Source: Rutstroemia sp. NJR-2017a BVV2 (taxonomy: Eukaryota > Ascomycota > Leotiomycetes > Helotiales > Rutstroemiaceae). Taken from it: DNA of 64,000 nt. The notes beneath the pieces are model-generated. The model saw nothing but the letters and a program-made list of their open reading frames with translations, was not told the origin of the DNA and did not search any database. How positions within the stretch are numbered: the first letter of the stretch is position 1; each line of letters opens with the position of its first letter. Below are positions 47,069 through 58,947 of the stretch, piece after piece. The stretch spans positions 186,001-250,000 of the forward strand of contig NJPS01000042.1 in NCBI GenBank assembly GCA_002946415.1. The letters are read 5' to 3'. The position numbers were made by a program, and so were the translations under genes.

Positions 47069-47980
47069 CTGTGAGTAATGCGCAAACTCCTATATAGGGA
47101 TAGGTGCGGATGTTCCTGACTTCTTATACTGAGAACTGTCGGAGGTATTCGCGATACTTATTCGGGATCGACGGCTGCGAAGGCTGCAGTGGGGTGGTTT
47201 AAGGACGACCCACTCGGGGTATCTGTTGCGTTCGCGGGTAGAAGAGCCACACATCTTAACTGTGCGAGAAAAAGCGAAGAACGCCTTGGAGCATGATTGA
47301 AAAGCGCATGTATCCGATGCGTGTTTCTTGCGCCTCAGATAAAGCCTCACTGTAGAACTAGGAGAGTGTATCTTGACTTCCACATCTCCACACCTCAACT
47401 GCAGGGTCCCTCAGTGAGGTCCTCCAGGCTTCATATTGGTAAACTGAGTCGTCGAGCCACGGCCACGTTATACGACCCGAAAGCTTCCGACATATAGAGA
47501 CGCAAAACTGTCCTTTGGGGAGACCACAGCATATAAAGGTAGAGTGCAGGAAACTTTTGCTTCAGCCGCAGTCTGGAGACTTCCAGACTTCCAGACCGCT
47601 AGACTTCTGCTCCCAGGCCAGTTTTGTGGGGAGGGCGTTATCTCTTCCCCAGAATTTCAAGAAAGTGCAGTCTAGAAGAAATTCAAAAAGCTCAAGGTAA
47701 GTACTTCGTATTATTTGATGTATTTTGGGCAGGCAGAGTCCTCGTCAGTCAGTCAGACTGTGTGACCAAACATGTAAATCTTTCTAACGCCACTATACGC
47801 AACCCAAGGTATCTCCATCCACTAAACGCCTTTGTAATATTATATACTAGATCGTATCGTAACCATATAGCCACATTCAGTTTGCAACGACTCATCTCGT
47901 TTTGTTTCATTGGCCAAAAGCCTTCCCACAATTCCTAGACATGGGTTATCGGGAGCGTCCACCTCTTTTTTGACTCCGAC
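47069..47980. other. Intergenic, 0.9 kb
   Basis: Between the methyltransferase remnant and the SPT8 stop. A local cluster of CTTCCAGA repeats lies at about 47575-47605. No gene seen. Confidence 0.5.
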
Positions 47981-50095
47981 TTATGATGGGATGTTAATCT
48001 CATATCCGATCAGAACTTCAGTGGTGCTGCCTTCCCAGCCTCTGTTCCCAGCTGCGGACAGCATGTACTTGCAAGTCGGGTCGATGTGCAGCGCAGATAT
48101 GACACCAGCTCGAGGAGGACCGGGAACAATAAGAAAAGGTACAGTCGAATGCGATTTCGTTACAGGTTGCTTGAGATCGTACAGACGTAAAATATCGTGG
48201 GATGCACTTAAGAAATTGTTAGCTGAAGCTCTTGACTACAGGTGACTGCACATACCATATCAAATGTCGGCCATTGGGCATGGCCCGCATAGCACTAACT
48301 GCACCACTTCCATTCGGGAACTTGAACGTCCTTTCCGGCTGCCTAAGTCCTTTGTGTAAACTAAATTCTTCGACTGTTCCATTCCTGCGGCCCGCATAGA
48401 TATAGTTCCCATCAGGAGACCAGCAAGCAGACATACACCATGGAGGTACTCCAGTTCTAGGCAGCATTCGCGCAATTGGATTGGGTTGCCGTCGATCCCA
48501 TACTCGAAGACTACCATTGATAGATGCCGCAAGAAATGTAGAATCAGAGTTCGCTGCAGCATCTTGAGTCTCCGGCTCCTTCGGTTCCAATATTTCCTCG
48601 GAGTGTGGGAGGCCGTTAATTGTATTCGAGTCATCACCAGGAACATTGTCTTGGAAGATGGAAGGCTCCTCCACTGTCGGTGGAGGCGGTGCGTCCGTCA
48701 TAGCCAGATCCCCTCGTGATTCGGGGCGATCATCCATGCCTATCTCCAAGGCTTTTGAAAACTCATCTTCGTCATCTCCAAAGTTTCCCCCAGAGGGTGC
48801 TCCCAGCCCATCAGTGTCTCCAAACAGCGAATCAGTCCCGCCACCGAAAAGAGAATCCGCGGGCGACCCAGGAGCATCTTCATTCCCGGCGTCTCCATTT
48901 ATTCCATTTGATGTCCCATTAAGCCCACCAGAAGAACCATTCAGAAGAGGTTTGTCGCCATTGTTGCTGGAAAATGTTCCACTCTGCGGAGTTGGTTCGC
49001 CTGATTCTTCTGGCACTGGCAAAGTCGAAGCAGGCCGTATCTCAATCGCGGAGATCTGACCACCGCTATCCTCAAATGAGCGTTTCACTTGCCCGTTGTT
49101 CAAATCCCAATCCAGTATCTTCTTGTCCCAGCTTCCAGACAACACTGACTTCTCATCCCGGGCAAGAGTAAGAACCGACACAGCCGATGTATGTTTGGAA
49201 AGCGCAGCAATCCGCTTTCCTTCATCATGGCGCACGGATTGTAAATTTATGCTTCCTGATTCAAGCCCAGACAACATCCACAAAGCTTCGGATTGTACAG
49301 CGAGCGAATATACCGGTGATAGAGGGTGCTCCTCGCCAGGCGCGCCTTTGATGATCGGCTCTTCGTTATCCCAGTAGCTCATAAGTACACCTGCTTTTAC
49401 AACACTGTCAACGAAGGGATGTCTCTGAGCCACTGTCAATAGCGTCTTGCCGTTTACCGTGGCAACACCATCATATTTTCTTATGAAACAGTCCGACCCT
49501 CCAGTAAACCAGTACCGCATATCAGGAGTTGCTGCTATCGCATTGATTGATGTGCTCTGCGGGGCAGCTATGGTAGGCACAATATCGTAAGTGGAGGCAT
49601 TGAGGGCTTCGGCTCGAACCTCAAACTTCAACCTCGGTGATGACAACGGCGCTGACATGTGGAGGGGCGAGGCTGACGTCCTCGTCAGAGTCGGATTTGG
49701 ATGTGAAGTAGGGCCAACGCCATTCACCTGCCCAAATAATGGTGTATCTGTAGAGCTCGGGTTTGTCATGGGTAAACTTGGTCTTCTCGTCTGCGAAGGA
49801 GAATCCTCCTCTCCTTCCCCATCATCTTGGTCGTCGTCTCCATTATCGTCGTCATTGTCGTCATCGTCGACATCTCCTTCCCCGTCTCCATCCATATCGC
49901 CATCTCCATCTCCATCTCCATCTCCATCTCCATCTCCATCATTATCGAGCTCATCTGCATCTTCCATCAATTCATCTTGTTCGTTGTCGGAGCTCGCATT
50001 CGAACCTACAGATGTGGATGTCAGCTATATAAGAATACTATGGAGCACAAGACCTAATCACCATGATCATCGTCGTCCAGCGCGAAGTCAACCAT
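47981..50095 (-). CDS. SPT8: SAGA complex subunit SPT8 (WD40 protein)
   Basis: Subunit of the SAGA co-activator that binds TBP and guides it to promoters. Minus-strand exons 50095-50062, 50005-48256 and 48206-47981 (introns 56 and 49 nt) give 669 residues. The tiny first exon encodes MVDFALDDDDHG. The acidic N-terminus contains alternating Asp-Gly repeats (about residues 32-60) from a hexanucleotide microsatellite, as expected for the acidic SPT8 head. The conserved core begins STYDIVPTIAAPQSTSINAIAATPDM, shown here only as its family start, followed by WD repeats (FTGGSDCFIRKYD, VLSGSWDKKILDWD, LRVWDRRQ). The last exon adds ASHDILRLYDL and AGNRGWEGS, both SPT8 hallmarks. A Gly/Ser/Asn-rich insert sits between the third and later WD repeats. 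Confidence 0.95.
49880..49945. repeat. (CCATCT)n hexanucleotide microsatellite within SPT8
   Basis: About eight to ten near-perfect units, encoding the Asp-Gly tract of SPT8 on the minus strand. Length changes would keep the reading frame. Confidence 0.9.
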
Positions 50096-51373
50096 GTTTC
50101 TGTCCTACAGTGACCTCATCAGATAATCGTTCTCGCTCTGCGCAGGTGCCGACCCAGAGATTCGTGTCGCGGGTTGTCAAGCTTCGCGGGGCGCGCAAGG
50201 TTAGGTAATTCTTAAGGTTGTTCGTTCAGCTAGCTCGAATTGAGAGCTTTGATAGGCTCGTAATCAAGCACACTCGGGTAAGCGGCCGCATCACATGCAT
50301 GATCAATTATGAGGGCTTGCACGGATTTTTGTGGACAAACGAACTCAAGTTCGTTCAGTCCAGGTGTGATAAGTCTGATATCAGCAGAAAAATCTCCGGT
50401 TTGAATCCGGGTGGCACTCTCGAAGCAAGATAATATAGTATTTGTACTATCTTAGTCACTCTCTAGGGCCTTAGATTAGATGTTCCTTATAAGAAGGCAA
50501 GGGAAGGGATGCCGACGGTCTTCTGCTCGAGTATGCAACCAACCGATCGGCCGTTTGCTATCTGGGGAGAAGCTAGACGTCAAGATTTGCGACTTCCAAG
50601 GAGAGCTCTTCAAGCCCAACAACACAATTTGACTCGAAAGACCTGCACCCAAAGGCTCCAAGTTCTCAAGGCCGTCAGAACCTCACTGCGGCGACTCACT
50701 AAACGAATTTATTCACATTAAGCTACTCCTCACGGAAGGCTATTTACCCTTCAGAAGACCCGGACTCATACGATGACGAGGACTTGATTGCGGAAAGGCC
50801 AAGTGCCAATTGAGGCCTTGCTCTTGCTGAACAGTCAGTCAATGGCTTCATGCACAACTGCTGGGCTGGGCGATATGAATCCGCCGAAGAACTGGAGTGT
50901 GACCTTGAAAAGTTGATGGTGTCCTCAGTTTAGGATTCAATTTTCAATGCAAGGACATGCTGATACCCGGTTGACAGGGGCCTAAGAGGACGCAAAGATA
51001 ACTTGCATAAAAGTATTTATCGGGTGCTTGCTGCACAAGCAAGAAGTTCGGAAAAGGGAATGTCTTATTTAGTTTGACATTATGTTCTCAAGCGAAGCTT
51101 GCAAAACAAATATGGCATCCTTTCCTGCAAGGCCAGAACATTACCCGCAAGATGAACCCATGCCGTGGCGTCGATGTACAGGATAATTCTGGATTCATTC
51201 TTTGTTTGCCTCTGCTAGGAGTGCATAAGTGGTAGGGACAAACATAAAGTGAAATGGCTTGCTTCGGTTGGCTGCGCTCTACCTCGTGGGTTTGTCGTTG
51301 GGTTTGACGTGTATGGCGTGGAGATAAATCCACAGTCTCGGCCTCTTGATAATAGTTTCAAGCCTTCATCAAC
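50096..51373. other. Divergent intergenic region, 1.3 kb
   Basis: Promoter space for SPT8 (-) and the deaminase (+). A CCGGTTTGAATCCGG sequence at about 50396-50410 looks like a tRNA T-arm, but no matching tRNA body is present. No gene seen. Confidence 0.5.
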
Positions 51374-53295
51374 ATGTTGCCAATTCCGCAGAGCACTGGT
51401 TATATGCTACCTCAACTCATCACTAGAATGTCTGTACACGTAAACTTTTGGAACCCAACCAATGCACTTCGCTTTCACCAACAGATTACCAAACTGTATA
51501 AGTGGAATGGTGCTCCTGCAGGTCCAGTTAATTATCGACATCGAAAGCAGCATGAATCGAGCTGTTACGTGCTTTCGACCGCAGAGGAAATACACCTTGC
51601 GGACCACATCGCGTTCCTTGCTCAAAGAAAGTCGGGCCCCCAAAATGTTTCTGCGGCGACAATCGAGGAGCACTGTGGCAAAGCTGTTGGTGATTCCAGA
51701 ATGATAATCAGAATAGCTGCGAATAAGACCCCGCAGAAGGAAGTTGTAACAGGGTTGATGGGTATTATGAAGGTTGTGGCGGGTTATGCCATGGCAGGTG
51801 AGTTTACCTCCAAATTCGATTTTATCCATAACCCTTAATATCGTGCATGTAATGATTTATAGGGAATTCACGAGACACCTTTTGTGAGGAAATGCTGGAT
51901 AAGGTCACATCACTCAGTACCCAGCGTTTGTATGAGCGACTTCGACCCCGCAAATCCGGTAATGAAGCTAGAAAGGGTCCATTGCATTCTAGGATCACAA
52001 CACTACTCGAGCAGATGAGAAAGTCTCTGGGGTGTGGCAAGAATGAAGAGATGACCAGCTTCTTTTGCGAACTAGAAGACCTAGCTCAGTGTTACAAGAA
52101 GGTTATTGATACCATAAACCCGGAAGAAAAACACCAGGTACTCAAATCGGCTGTCAGGAAGAGTTTTTCTATATCATCGCAGGGGGAAAGGGGCTCTCTG
52201 GAGGAATATCTAAAGTTCTTGGGGGCTGATCAAGCGATCTATTAAAATCGTGAGATTCTACAAGTTGACAAGATTGCTCGCTATTTAGGGCTTTGCGAAG
52301 ATTTCCTTCAAATCAGTACACAGTCTAGTCATCGTGATTTCTTCAGGAACATCCAGGTTGAGTGTTGCGTAGCTCCCACTAAGACTCAACCAGGTGGTGC
52401 AGCTAAGCCTTGCCAGGTTCATGGTGAGGTCCAGCTGGTTCTTCATTATGAACAATACCCGCATGATCCTCCACCTCGGGCTATTGGATCCAGCAAATCG
52501 GCATGTTTTCTCTGCGATCTGTTCATCAGGGAACATGGCCAATATCGCGTCTCTCATGCCCACAATCACCTGTATCTTCAATGGACAATTCCTAATGTGC
52601 ACTGGATGACATCAGATCAGGCTTCTAGGTTCCAGGACATCACAAAGCGCATGATGAATCAAATGGAAAGGCTCCCTCAGGCTGGGACTTCTATACAGAG
52701 AATGCCAACCGGTGTTAGTGATTCTGAAAGCAGAACTCATCTGCTAGACTGGAAGTGTTCCACGGCAACCGCCTCAATATCCAACCGAAAGCCAGCTGCA
52801 GCAGAGAAATCGTGCGGTAATGATGCTTCCTCAACGAATAGTTCAGTCTCTAATGGCACTGTATCATCTCTGATAGCATTCAGAGAGAGTAGCGAGCACG
52901 ACTCAAAATTGAATATATCTGAGCCGAAGAAACCAAGCACCGCCAAAATCTTACATATCTCCTGTAAGCCTGAACTAACCATTGGCCCTGTGGATCTTCG
53001 GTATCATCAACCAATATCTGCGGAAACACCACCTCTACGGATCGTACTGCACAGCACGTCTCTAAGTTTTGGGTTTGCAAACATAGCTGGAGGCAGCTTA
53101 TCCATCAGCAATGTCGAAAATGCTACGTTGACACACGGAGGGCAAATCGTTAATGTAGGAGATATTCCAACTAAAGACGAAATGCGGCTGGATTGTGAAA
53201 AAGAGACCTCCAAAGTGGGTTTTGTGCTGACGACTGGTGACTGCAATCCTGTATATATCAAATTTGCTTGGCGTGAAGCTGAAGGTGGGTGTTGA
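51374..53295 (+). pseudogene. OTT_1508-type nucleic-acid deaminase-like protein with one in-frame stop
   Basis: Exons 51374-51797 and 51863-53295 (65-nt intron, GTGAGT...TTATAG) encode 618 codons in one frame, broken only by TAA at 52243-52245 (codon 269). The deaminase core lies after that stop: VHGEVQLV (zinc-ligand H328 and catalytic E330) and SACFLCDLF (C356 and C359), the HxE...CxxC signature of the cytidine-deaminase superfamily, within the arrangement IGSSKSACFLCDLF that marks the fungal OTT_1508 family. An N-terminal all-helical domain and a C-terminal beta-rich extension (about 440-618) flank it. If the stop is real, the product is a 268-residue N-terminal fragment with no active site. 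The downstream 350 codons remain open, so the stop is recent, read through, or an error. No plausible intron removes it without shifting frame. Confidence 0.75.
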
Positions 53296-54305
53296 AGTAA
53301 TGGATTCACAAGAAGAGGAAGGTGGACATTTCGCTGCACTTCTTATCGGTTATTTTGAGATATTTAGAGATGTTCACTGGAAATATCTGGGAAAGGGCCT
53401 GGAATCTACAAGATGAGCTGGGTGTTCCTTTCTACAAACAAAAAGCAAAGAAATGATGGATTGATGCAAGAATCCGAGATGACAGAATCCTTGTCAGTTG
53501 CGCTCAAATAATTGCAAGAACCAAATTCTTCTTCACCTTAACCATTAATAATTCGCCTCTTCCACTATTTCAGTATACCCTAATATGGGTTCTTTCCAGC
53601 AGCAGAAGTTTAAGTGCCGTCGCTGGACCAGTAGCGTGGTTGGAAAGGTTCTCGGCAAAGAAAGTGAATTTCGACTTTCTTCTACAACCCGAACTTGACT
53701 TTCTTCATATCACAAACTTCAGCACCATTTTACATTCTGGTCATTCATCACATGAATCGAATCGGCGGTCTTCCAACGTCTTCCTGTTTGTAGCAGAGCT
53801 TCCGCATTTCTTCAGATCAACTTTTATCCTTGCGGCATTCGTAGTGTTTATTTGTTTACCTATCAACAATGTCAACAAGCAGCTTGGAATCAGTTGCATC
53901 GCAAGAAACATAAGATTGGGAGCGTTTAATTTGCTTGATACTTACAGAGATCTTATTGGAAACCATCGTTCACCTCAGCTTCAACTTATTCTAAATATAT
54001 CCGCAGTGGTAGAGTCATAATTTTTCACCTTCTTACACTTCAAATTCTACGCGCGAGACCATCTTATTCACTTTCATCAGCCATATTAGGGTTGAAACTG
54101 GGCCGCATTTCGGTTTTAGGGAAAGGAATTCATATCTACATCCTCTAATAGGTCAGTCACTTCGTTTTAAATATCTCAATCCAGCTACTAGTAGCCTTCA
54201 AGGATGATCCATCCCACACTTTTCCAACCTCAACGATAATCTTTCCTTGTGACTAAAGGTGGAAGTATTGCTGACACTGATTAAGAAATCCTATCGATCC
54301 CCATC
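53296..54305. other. Intergenic, 1.0 kb
   Basis: Region between the deaminase and the helicase. The frame at 53640-54020 starts at TTG and has no motif. No gene seen. Confidence 0.55.
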
Positions 54306-57300
54306 ATGGCTTACAATTCCGCTGCCGCTCAAGTTATCAGAGAGCATGTCAAGAAAACGTATGCCAATATCAACTTCCGAGAGGACTGGAGAAATCTACC
54401 CGAGATTCCTACCGGAGAAGAAATACTTCAAGATGTAACCTGGCAAGACATAAACGCCCCGGAAGAGCCTCTGGATTACCAGAAAGCGCCAGAATTTGAT
54501 CCACGCTTGCCTCACAACAAACTCGACGGCTCTTGGTCTTCTAAGGAAGAATATCTGGGGTTCCACTACCAGATTCTACGTGAAGATGCAGTTGCACCTC
54601 TTCGGCAAAGTGTGGCGATTTTCAAACAAGACGTTGACATGGATGATACCCAAGACACGTGCATTTACACAGATGTAAGTAGGGACTGCACGTTCAGATC
54701 TTGAGATTATGGCAATTGAACTTCCACAGGTTCATTTTGTAGGGTTGTTCTTCGCTTTTCTGGGACCAGCATTTCGAATCGAATTCTCAACCGACAGAGC
54801 TCGTAAGCAAATCAGATGGGAGCAGTCCAGTCGACTCACGCCAGGTAGTCTGGTAGCATTAAGTCCCTCTACCGATATGTTTCGCTCTATTTGCAAAGTC
54901 GGCATCGTCGCAGCACGGCCTATCGAAGGGGGATTGGATCGCAATCCACCCACGATTGACATATTCTGGGGAGACGTGGAAGATGCCACCTTAAATCCCA
55001 CCGAATGTTAGTACAGAACTCATTTTCTGCTTCAGCTGTTAATATTACCTACAGCATACGTTATGATACAATCTCGGCTAGGACTTTTTGAAGCTTATCG
55101 CCATATACTTGTGGCGTTGCAAAAGTTGGCTACTGAGAATTCGTATGTAGCTTTCGGACGCTATGCATGAGTTTGAAGAATGGCAGTTCTAACAAATGCA
55201 GACCTTATTTTCAGAAATACTTGGTCGAAATGAATACAGACATAACCGCCCCGAACACTCTGAAACAAAGACCTCACCTTGACCTTCGATCTATCGCTAG
55301 GCTGGACCCAGATGAGCCACTCACCCGCGATGAAGATGAAGAACTCTGCAGCTACGATGTCTTGGATAGATTTCCATCTCTTCCCAAGTCAGGGATGGAT
55401 GAATCTCAACTTGCGGCTTGCGAACGTATGCTCACTAAGAGCTTAGCCATAGTACAGGTCAGTTCCATGGTCATCGCTTCGCATGGCAGCATCAAAGATC
55501 TTATTTCATTCTTCATTGAAGAGTTCATGTACGAACGCTGGCTGAAAATGAACAGGGTCCTCCGGGTACTGGTAAAACTTTCACGTCCGTGCAAGCGCTC
55601 AAGGCAATTCTAAATAACACCAGAACGTGGGATAGCCCAATCATCATTGCTGCGCAGACAAATCATGCACTCGACCAATTGCTTGTTCATATCTCGAACT
55701 TTGAGCTCAAGTTCGCACGCCTTGGATCAAGATACGACAAGAGTAAAAGAGTGATAGCAGAGCGCACATTGTATGAACTTCGCATAGGGGCCAAGGAAGA
55801 AGGGGGAGGAGTCCATGACTGCGGCGTCGGCAGAGCCCACAAACTACACAATGCACTGGTTTACAACATCTTGGAATTGCTTCAGCCTATTACGGATTAT
55901 GAAATCCTCCCAGCAAAGATCCTACTGGAAGCTGGGGTAATAAGCCAAGACCATTATGATTCATTTTTCGAACCTGGTTGGTCAAGCTCCATAAATGCAG
56001 ACGACGAGGATTACGACCCTCTAGTATCGTGTGCGTATTATTACAGAAAGTCCAAAATCATTATCCACCCCTACTAACTTCTAATCAGGGCTCGGGTCTG
56101 GACAAACAATCCGTATGCCAAGGGCTCCAGTTGTCGACACAAGCCTCGAAATTGAAGATCCGGATCAGGAAGTCGAAGAACTACAGGAATCAGAACTCGA
56201 AGGCCAAGCAAAGGACGACATGGATGGATTATATGGAACGTGGAAGGCTTTCAAGCGTGGACTTACAGGTCGTGTTGCTCCTGGTCGCCGCAGTACTGGT
56301 AAGCGCGATCCGCGAAAAATTCTTGCCAGAAACGAGAGTCTGTTCGATATACCCGAGGATTCCAGAGGTGCCATCTATCGCCATTGGGAGACGATTTATT
56401 ACGCCCAGCTCTCTCAAAGACTTATTGTTAAACTGCGAGAGTACCAGGAATCGACTGAAAAGCTAAAAATGTGTAAGGTTAGTCAAGATGGCTCAGCACC
56501 TAGCTATCTTCAATACTAATTAGTATAGTGGGAACGCGATACCCGACTCGTCAATCGTCTAGGGATCAAAGTCATCGGTTGTACAACGACGGGATTATCT
56601 AAGTACCGTGGGTTGTTGGCTGCTCTGAATCCAAGTGTACTTCTCATTGAAGAAGCAGCCGAGACGCTGGAAGCTAACGTGGCGGCAAGTATCGTGCCAA
56701 CCATTGAGCAACTGATACTCGTTGGAGATCATCGCCAACTACAAGCAACCACTACGCTTGGTCAGTTTGAAGCCCATCCCTACTGTATGGCTATATCTCT
56801 TTTCGAAAAACTAGTCAACAATGGTATTGAATATACAATGTTGAATAAACAACGCCGTATGATTCCGGAGATTCGCGAGCTTCTATGTCTCGAACCGAAT
56901 CCATTTTATTCTGATCTACACGACCATCCGTCCGTTTTAGATCGTACAGTAAACCGTCCGCCCATTCCTGGTATGGGTGGTGTCGACGTATTCTTCTTCC
57001 GACACAAGTGGCTGGAACGCAAGGACGTGAACAAGAGTTGCTATAACCAAACAGAGGCGGAGATGATCGCCGGATTCTTCAATTATCTGGTTATCAACGG
57101 CATTGATCCGATGAAAATAACTGTGTTGACAGTGAGCGATTTCACCAACATCTCAGCTAATATATCATGCTAACCATATTTTAGTTCTACAATGGACAAC
57201 GCAAGTTGCTGCTGAAGGAGCTCAATAAACGAGTGACGAGTTGCGCTACGACGTTCAAAGTATTCACTGTCGATGCCTACCAAGGAGAGGAGAATGAAGT

Positions 57301-58312
57301 TATTTTGCTGTCTCTCGTCAGAAGCAACGACTTCAACAACGTAGGATTTCTGCGGAGCAAAAATCGCACAGTGGTTGCACTATCTCGAGCCCAGCGTGGT
57401 CTTTACTTCTTTGGTAATGCCCTCACAATTTGCGGAGAGGAAGGACAACCGGGCAGTGAACGGGCAAGAGAAGCTCTCTGGCTGCCAATCCTCACACACT
57501 TGATGGACGAGGGAAAATATGCATCGCACTTTCCACTCGTATGTACGAACCATAATTATCTCACCCACGTCGCAGAGCCTGAACATTGGGCTGACCTTAG
57601 CGGTGGTTGCCACACTAAATGCGGCGGTACTTTGACTTGCGGTCATCCATGTCCTCACAAGTGTCACCCGATTGAACATGATCGTCTCGTCTGTACAGAG
57701 CCTTGCTCAAAAAAGCTCAGTTGCGGTCACAACTGCAGCGGTCATTGCGGACAGTCTTGTCGATGTGATGAATGCAGACGAGCCCTAGCCAGGCTAGATG
57801 AGCTCCGGGTTGACGATCAGCCCAAACCGATGAACCGCGAGGATCTTCAATATTTCCTTTCGGCGTATGCTCCTGCCCCAGAGTCTCCACCAAAAACAAG
57901 AAGATCTTCACCAAGCAAAGTGGACAAAGAAAAGGGACATGCTGCTTGGAAGAACTTCGATGCCATCCAGGCGGATAAAGTTATCGACCAAGCTAGAGTG
58001 GAAAGAGAATCAAAGACGAACCCCGAAGATATCGTCTACCATGAAACTTACTATCGTGTCGACAACGTTGACGGTAAAAGAGTGCGAGATTCATCAGGAG
58101 GAATCCGTCAAACTATCCCTCGTGTTGCTATGACTGCAGAACCTATGGTAGAGGTCATTACTACCAGCACCTCGAACTTAGCCGATGACCTGTTGATCTC
58201 TATTGATGAAGAATTGGAGCCCGAACTGGTCGTCGAGCCCTCTCCGGTTTTTACCCCTGTACCGGCTCTCCAACTTACGGATCACGAACTCGACTTCCTG
58301 GAGAACTTTTAG
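54306..58312 (+). CDS. sad-3: NFX1-type zinc finger RNA helicase (SAD-3 / Hrr1 / ZNFX1-like)
   Basis: Superfamily 1 (UPF1-like) helicase of the RNA-silencing type: Neurospora SAD-3 acts in meiotic silencing of unpaired DNA and fission yeast Hrr1 in RNAi heterochromatin. Eight exons (54306-54674, 54730-55006, 55055-55142, 55202-55457, 55556-56030, 56089-56477, 56529-57131, 57185-58312) join in phase to 1194 residues. Walker A GPPGTGKT starts at residue 331 directly after a splice; Walker B is LIEEAAE; motif III is VGDHRQLQ; motifs V and VI are VDAYQGEENEVILLSLVRS and VALSRAQRGLY. About residues 961-1016 hold NFX1-type zinc fingers (CGGTLTCGHPC...CSKKLSCGHNC...C). The family insert between motifs Ia and II (acidic, exon 6) is present. 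Donor of intron 5 is GTGCGT. The gene looks fully intact. Confidence 0.93.
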
Positions 58313-58947
58313 TAGGGCCATGAATCTTACTTCACCCCAACACTAAGATTCTGCTAGTAGCACTGGAAAGGTACTTTTATGTACAAGACTTTCATCTATT
58401 TCTGGAGAAAGAAACGCATTGCCACCCATTTGATGTATTCCTAGTTCATATTTGTATGTTAGGACGATTCATAGGAAGGAAGGCTGATGTAATTGTGTCT
58501 TCACAACTTGCGGTAAAGTGATGAGGATATCTGAGGTTAGCTTGATCACGATTAGCATACAGTAGCTCTTTGTATACCAGCTAAGAGACGAATGTACCTC
58601 GATAGCCGCCTGCCAAAATCCAGATACACTGAGGTTTGACATTGTGTTCAAAAAAGTTCATATATGGACATTCCTATAGAGTGAACTATATCCCATGCTT
58701 TCGATGCTTGGTTCATGGCATCATAAATATTACAATCAATCGTGCGTCCTCCCCGCTCTCTCAGCTCTATGCCGAACGCTGGAATCATACCTGTAGACAT
58801 TACCAAGCCCACACTATCCCCCTGTACAGCTAATCGTTTCATTCTTAATCCAAGAACGCCAAATCCGCAATGTTATCCTGGTACCCCAACTCGTGCGCCC
58901 CAAAACCGCATTTCCCCCTTTTGATCATCTCCCTCGTTCTCTTTCCC
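58313..58947. other. Convergent intergenic region, 0.63 kb
   Basis: Between helicase and aspartic-protease-like stop codons; no gene seen. Confidence 0.6.

Noticed and set aside
50396..50410. A tRNA T-arm-like sequence (CCGGTTTGAATCCGG)
   Set aside because: No acceptor stem, D-arm or anticodon arm fits upstream or downstream.
36551..51373. A secondary-metabolite gene cluster around the P450, the BBE oxidoreductase and the methyltransferase remnant
   Set aside because: These genes are 10-25 kb apart, separated by housekeeping genes, and no polyketide, peptide or terpene synthase is present.
53640..54020. A 126-codon plus-strand frame between deaminase and helicase
   Set aside because: Starts at TTG and has no recognisable domain; likely promoter sequence of the helicase.
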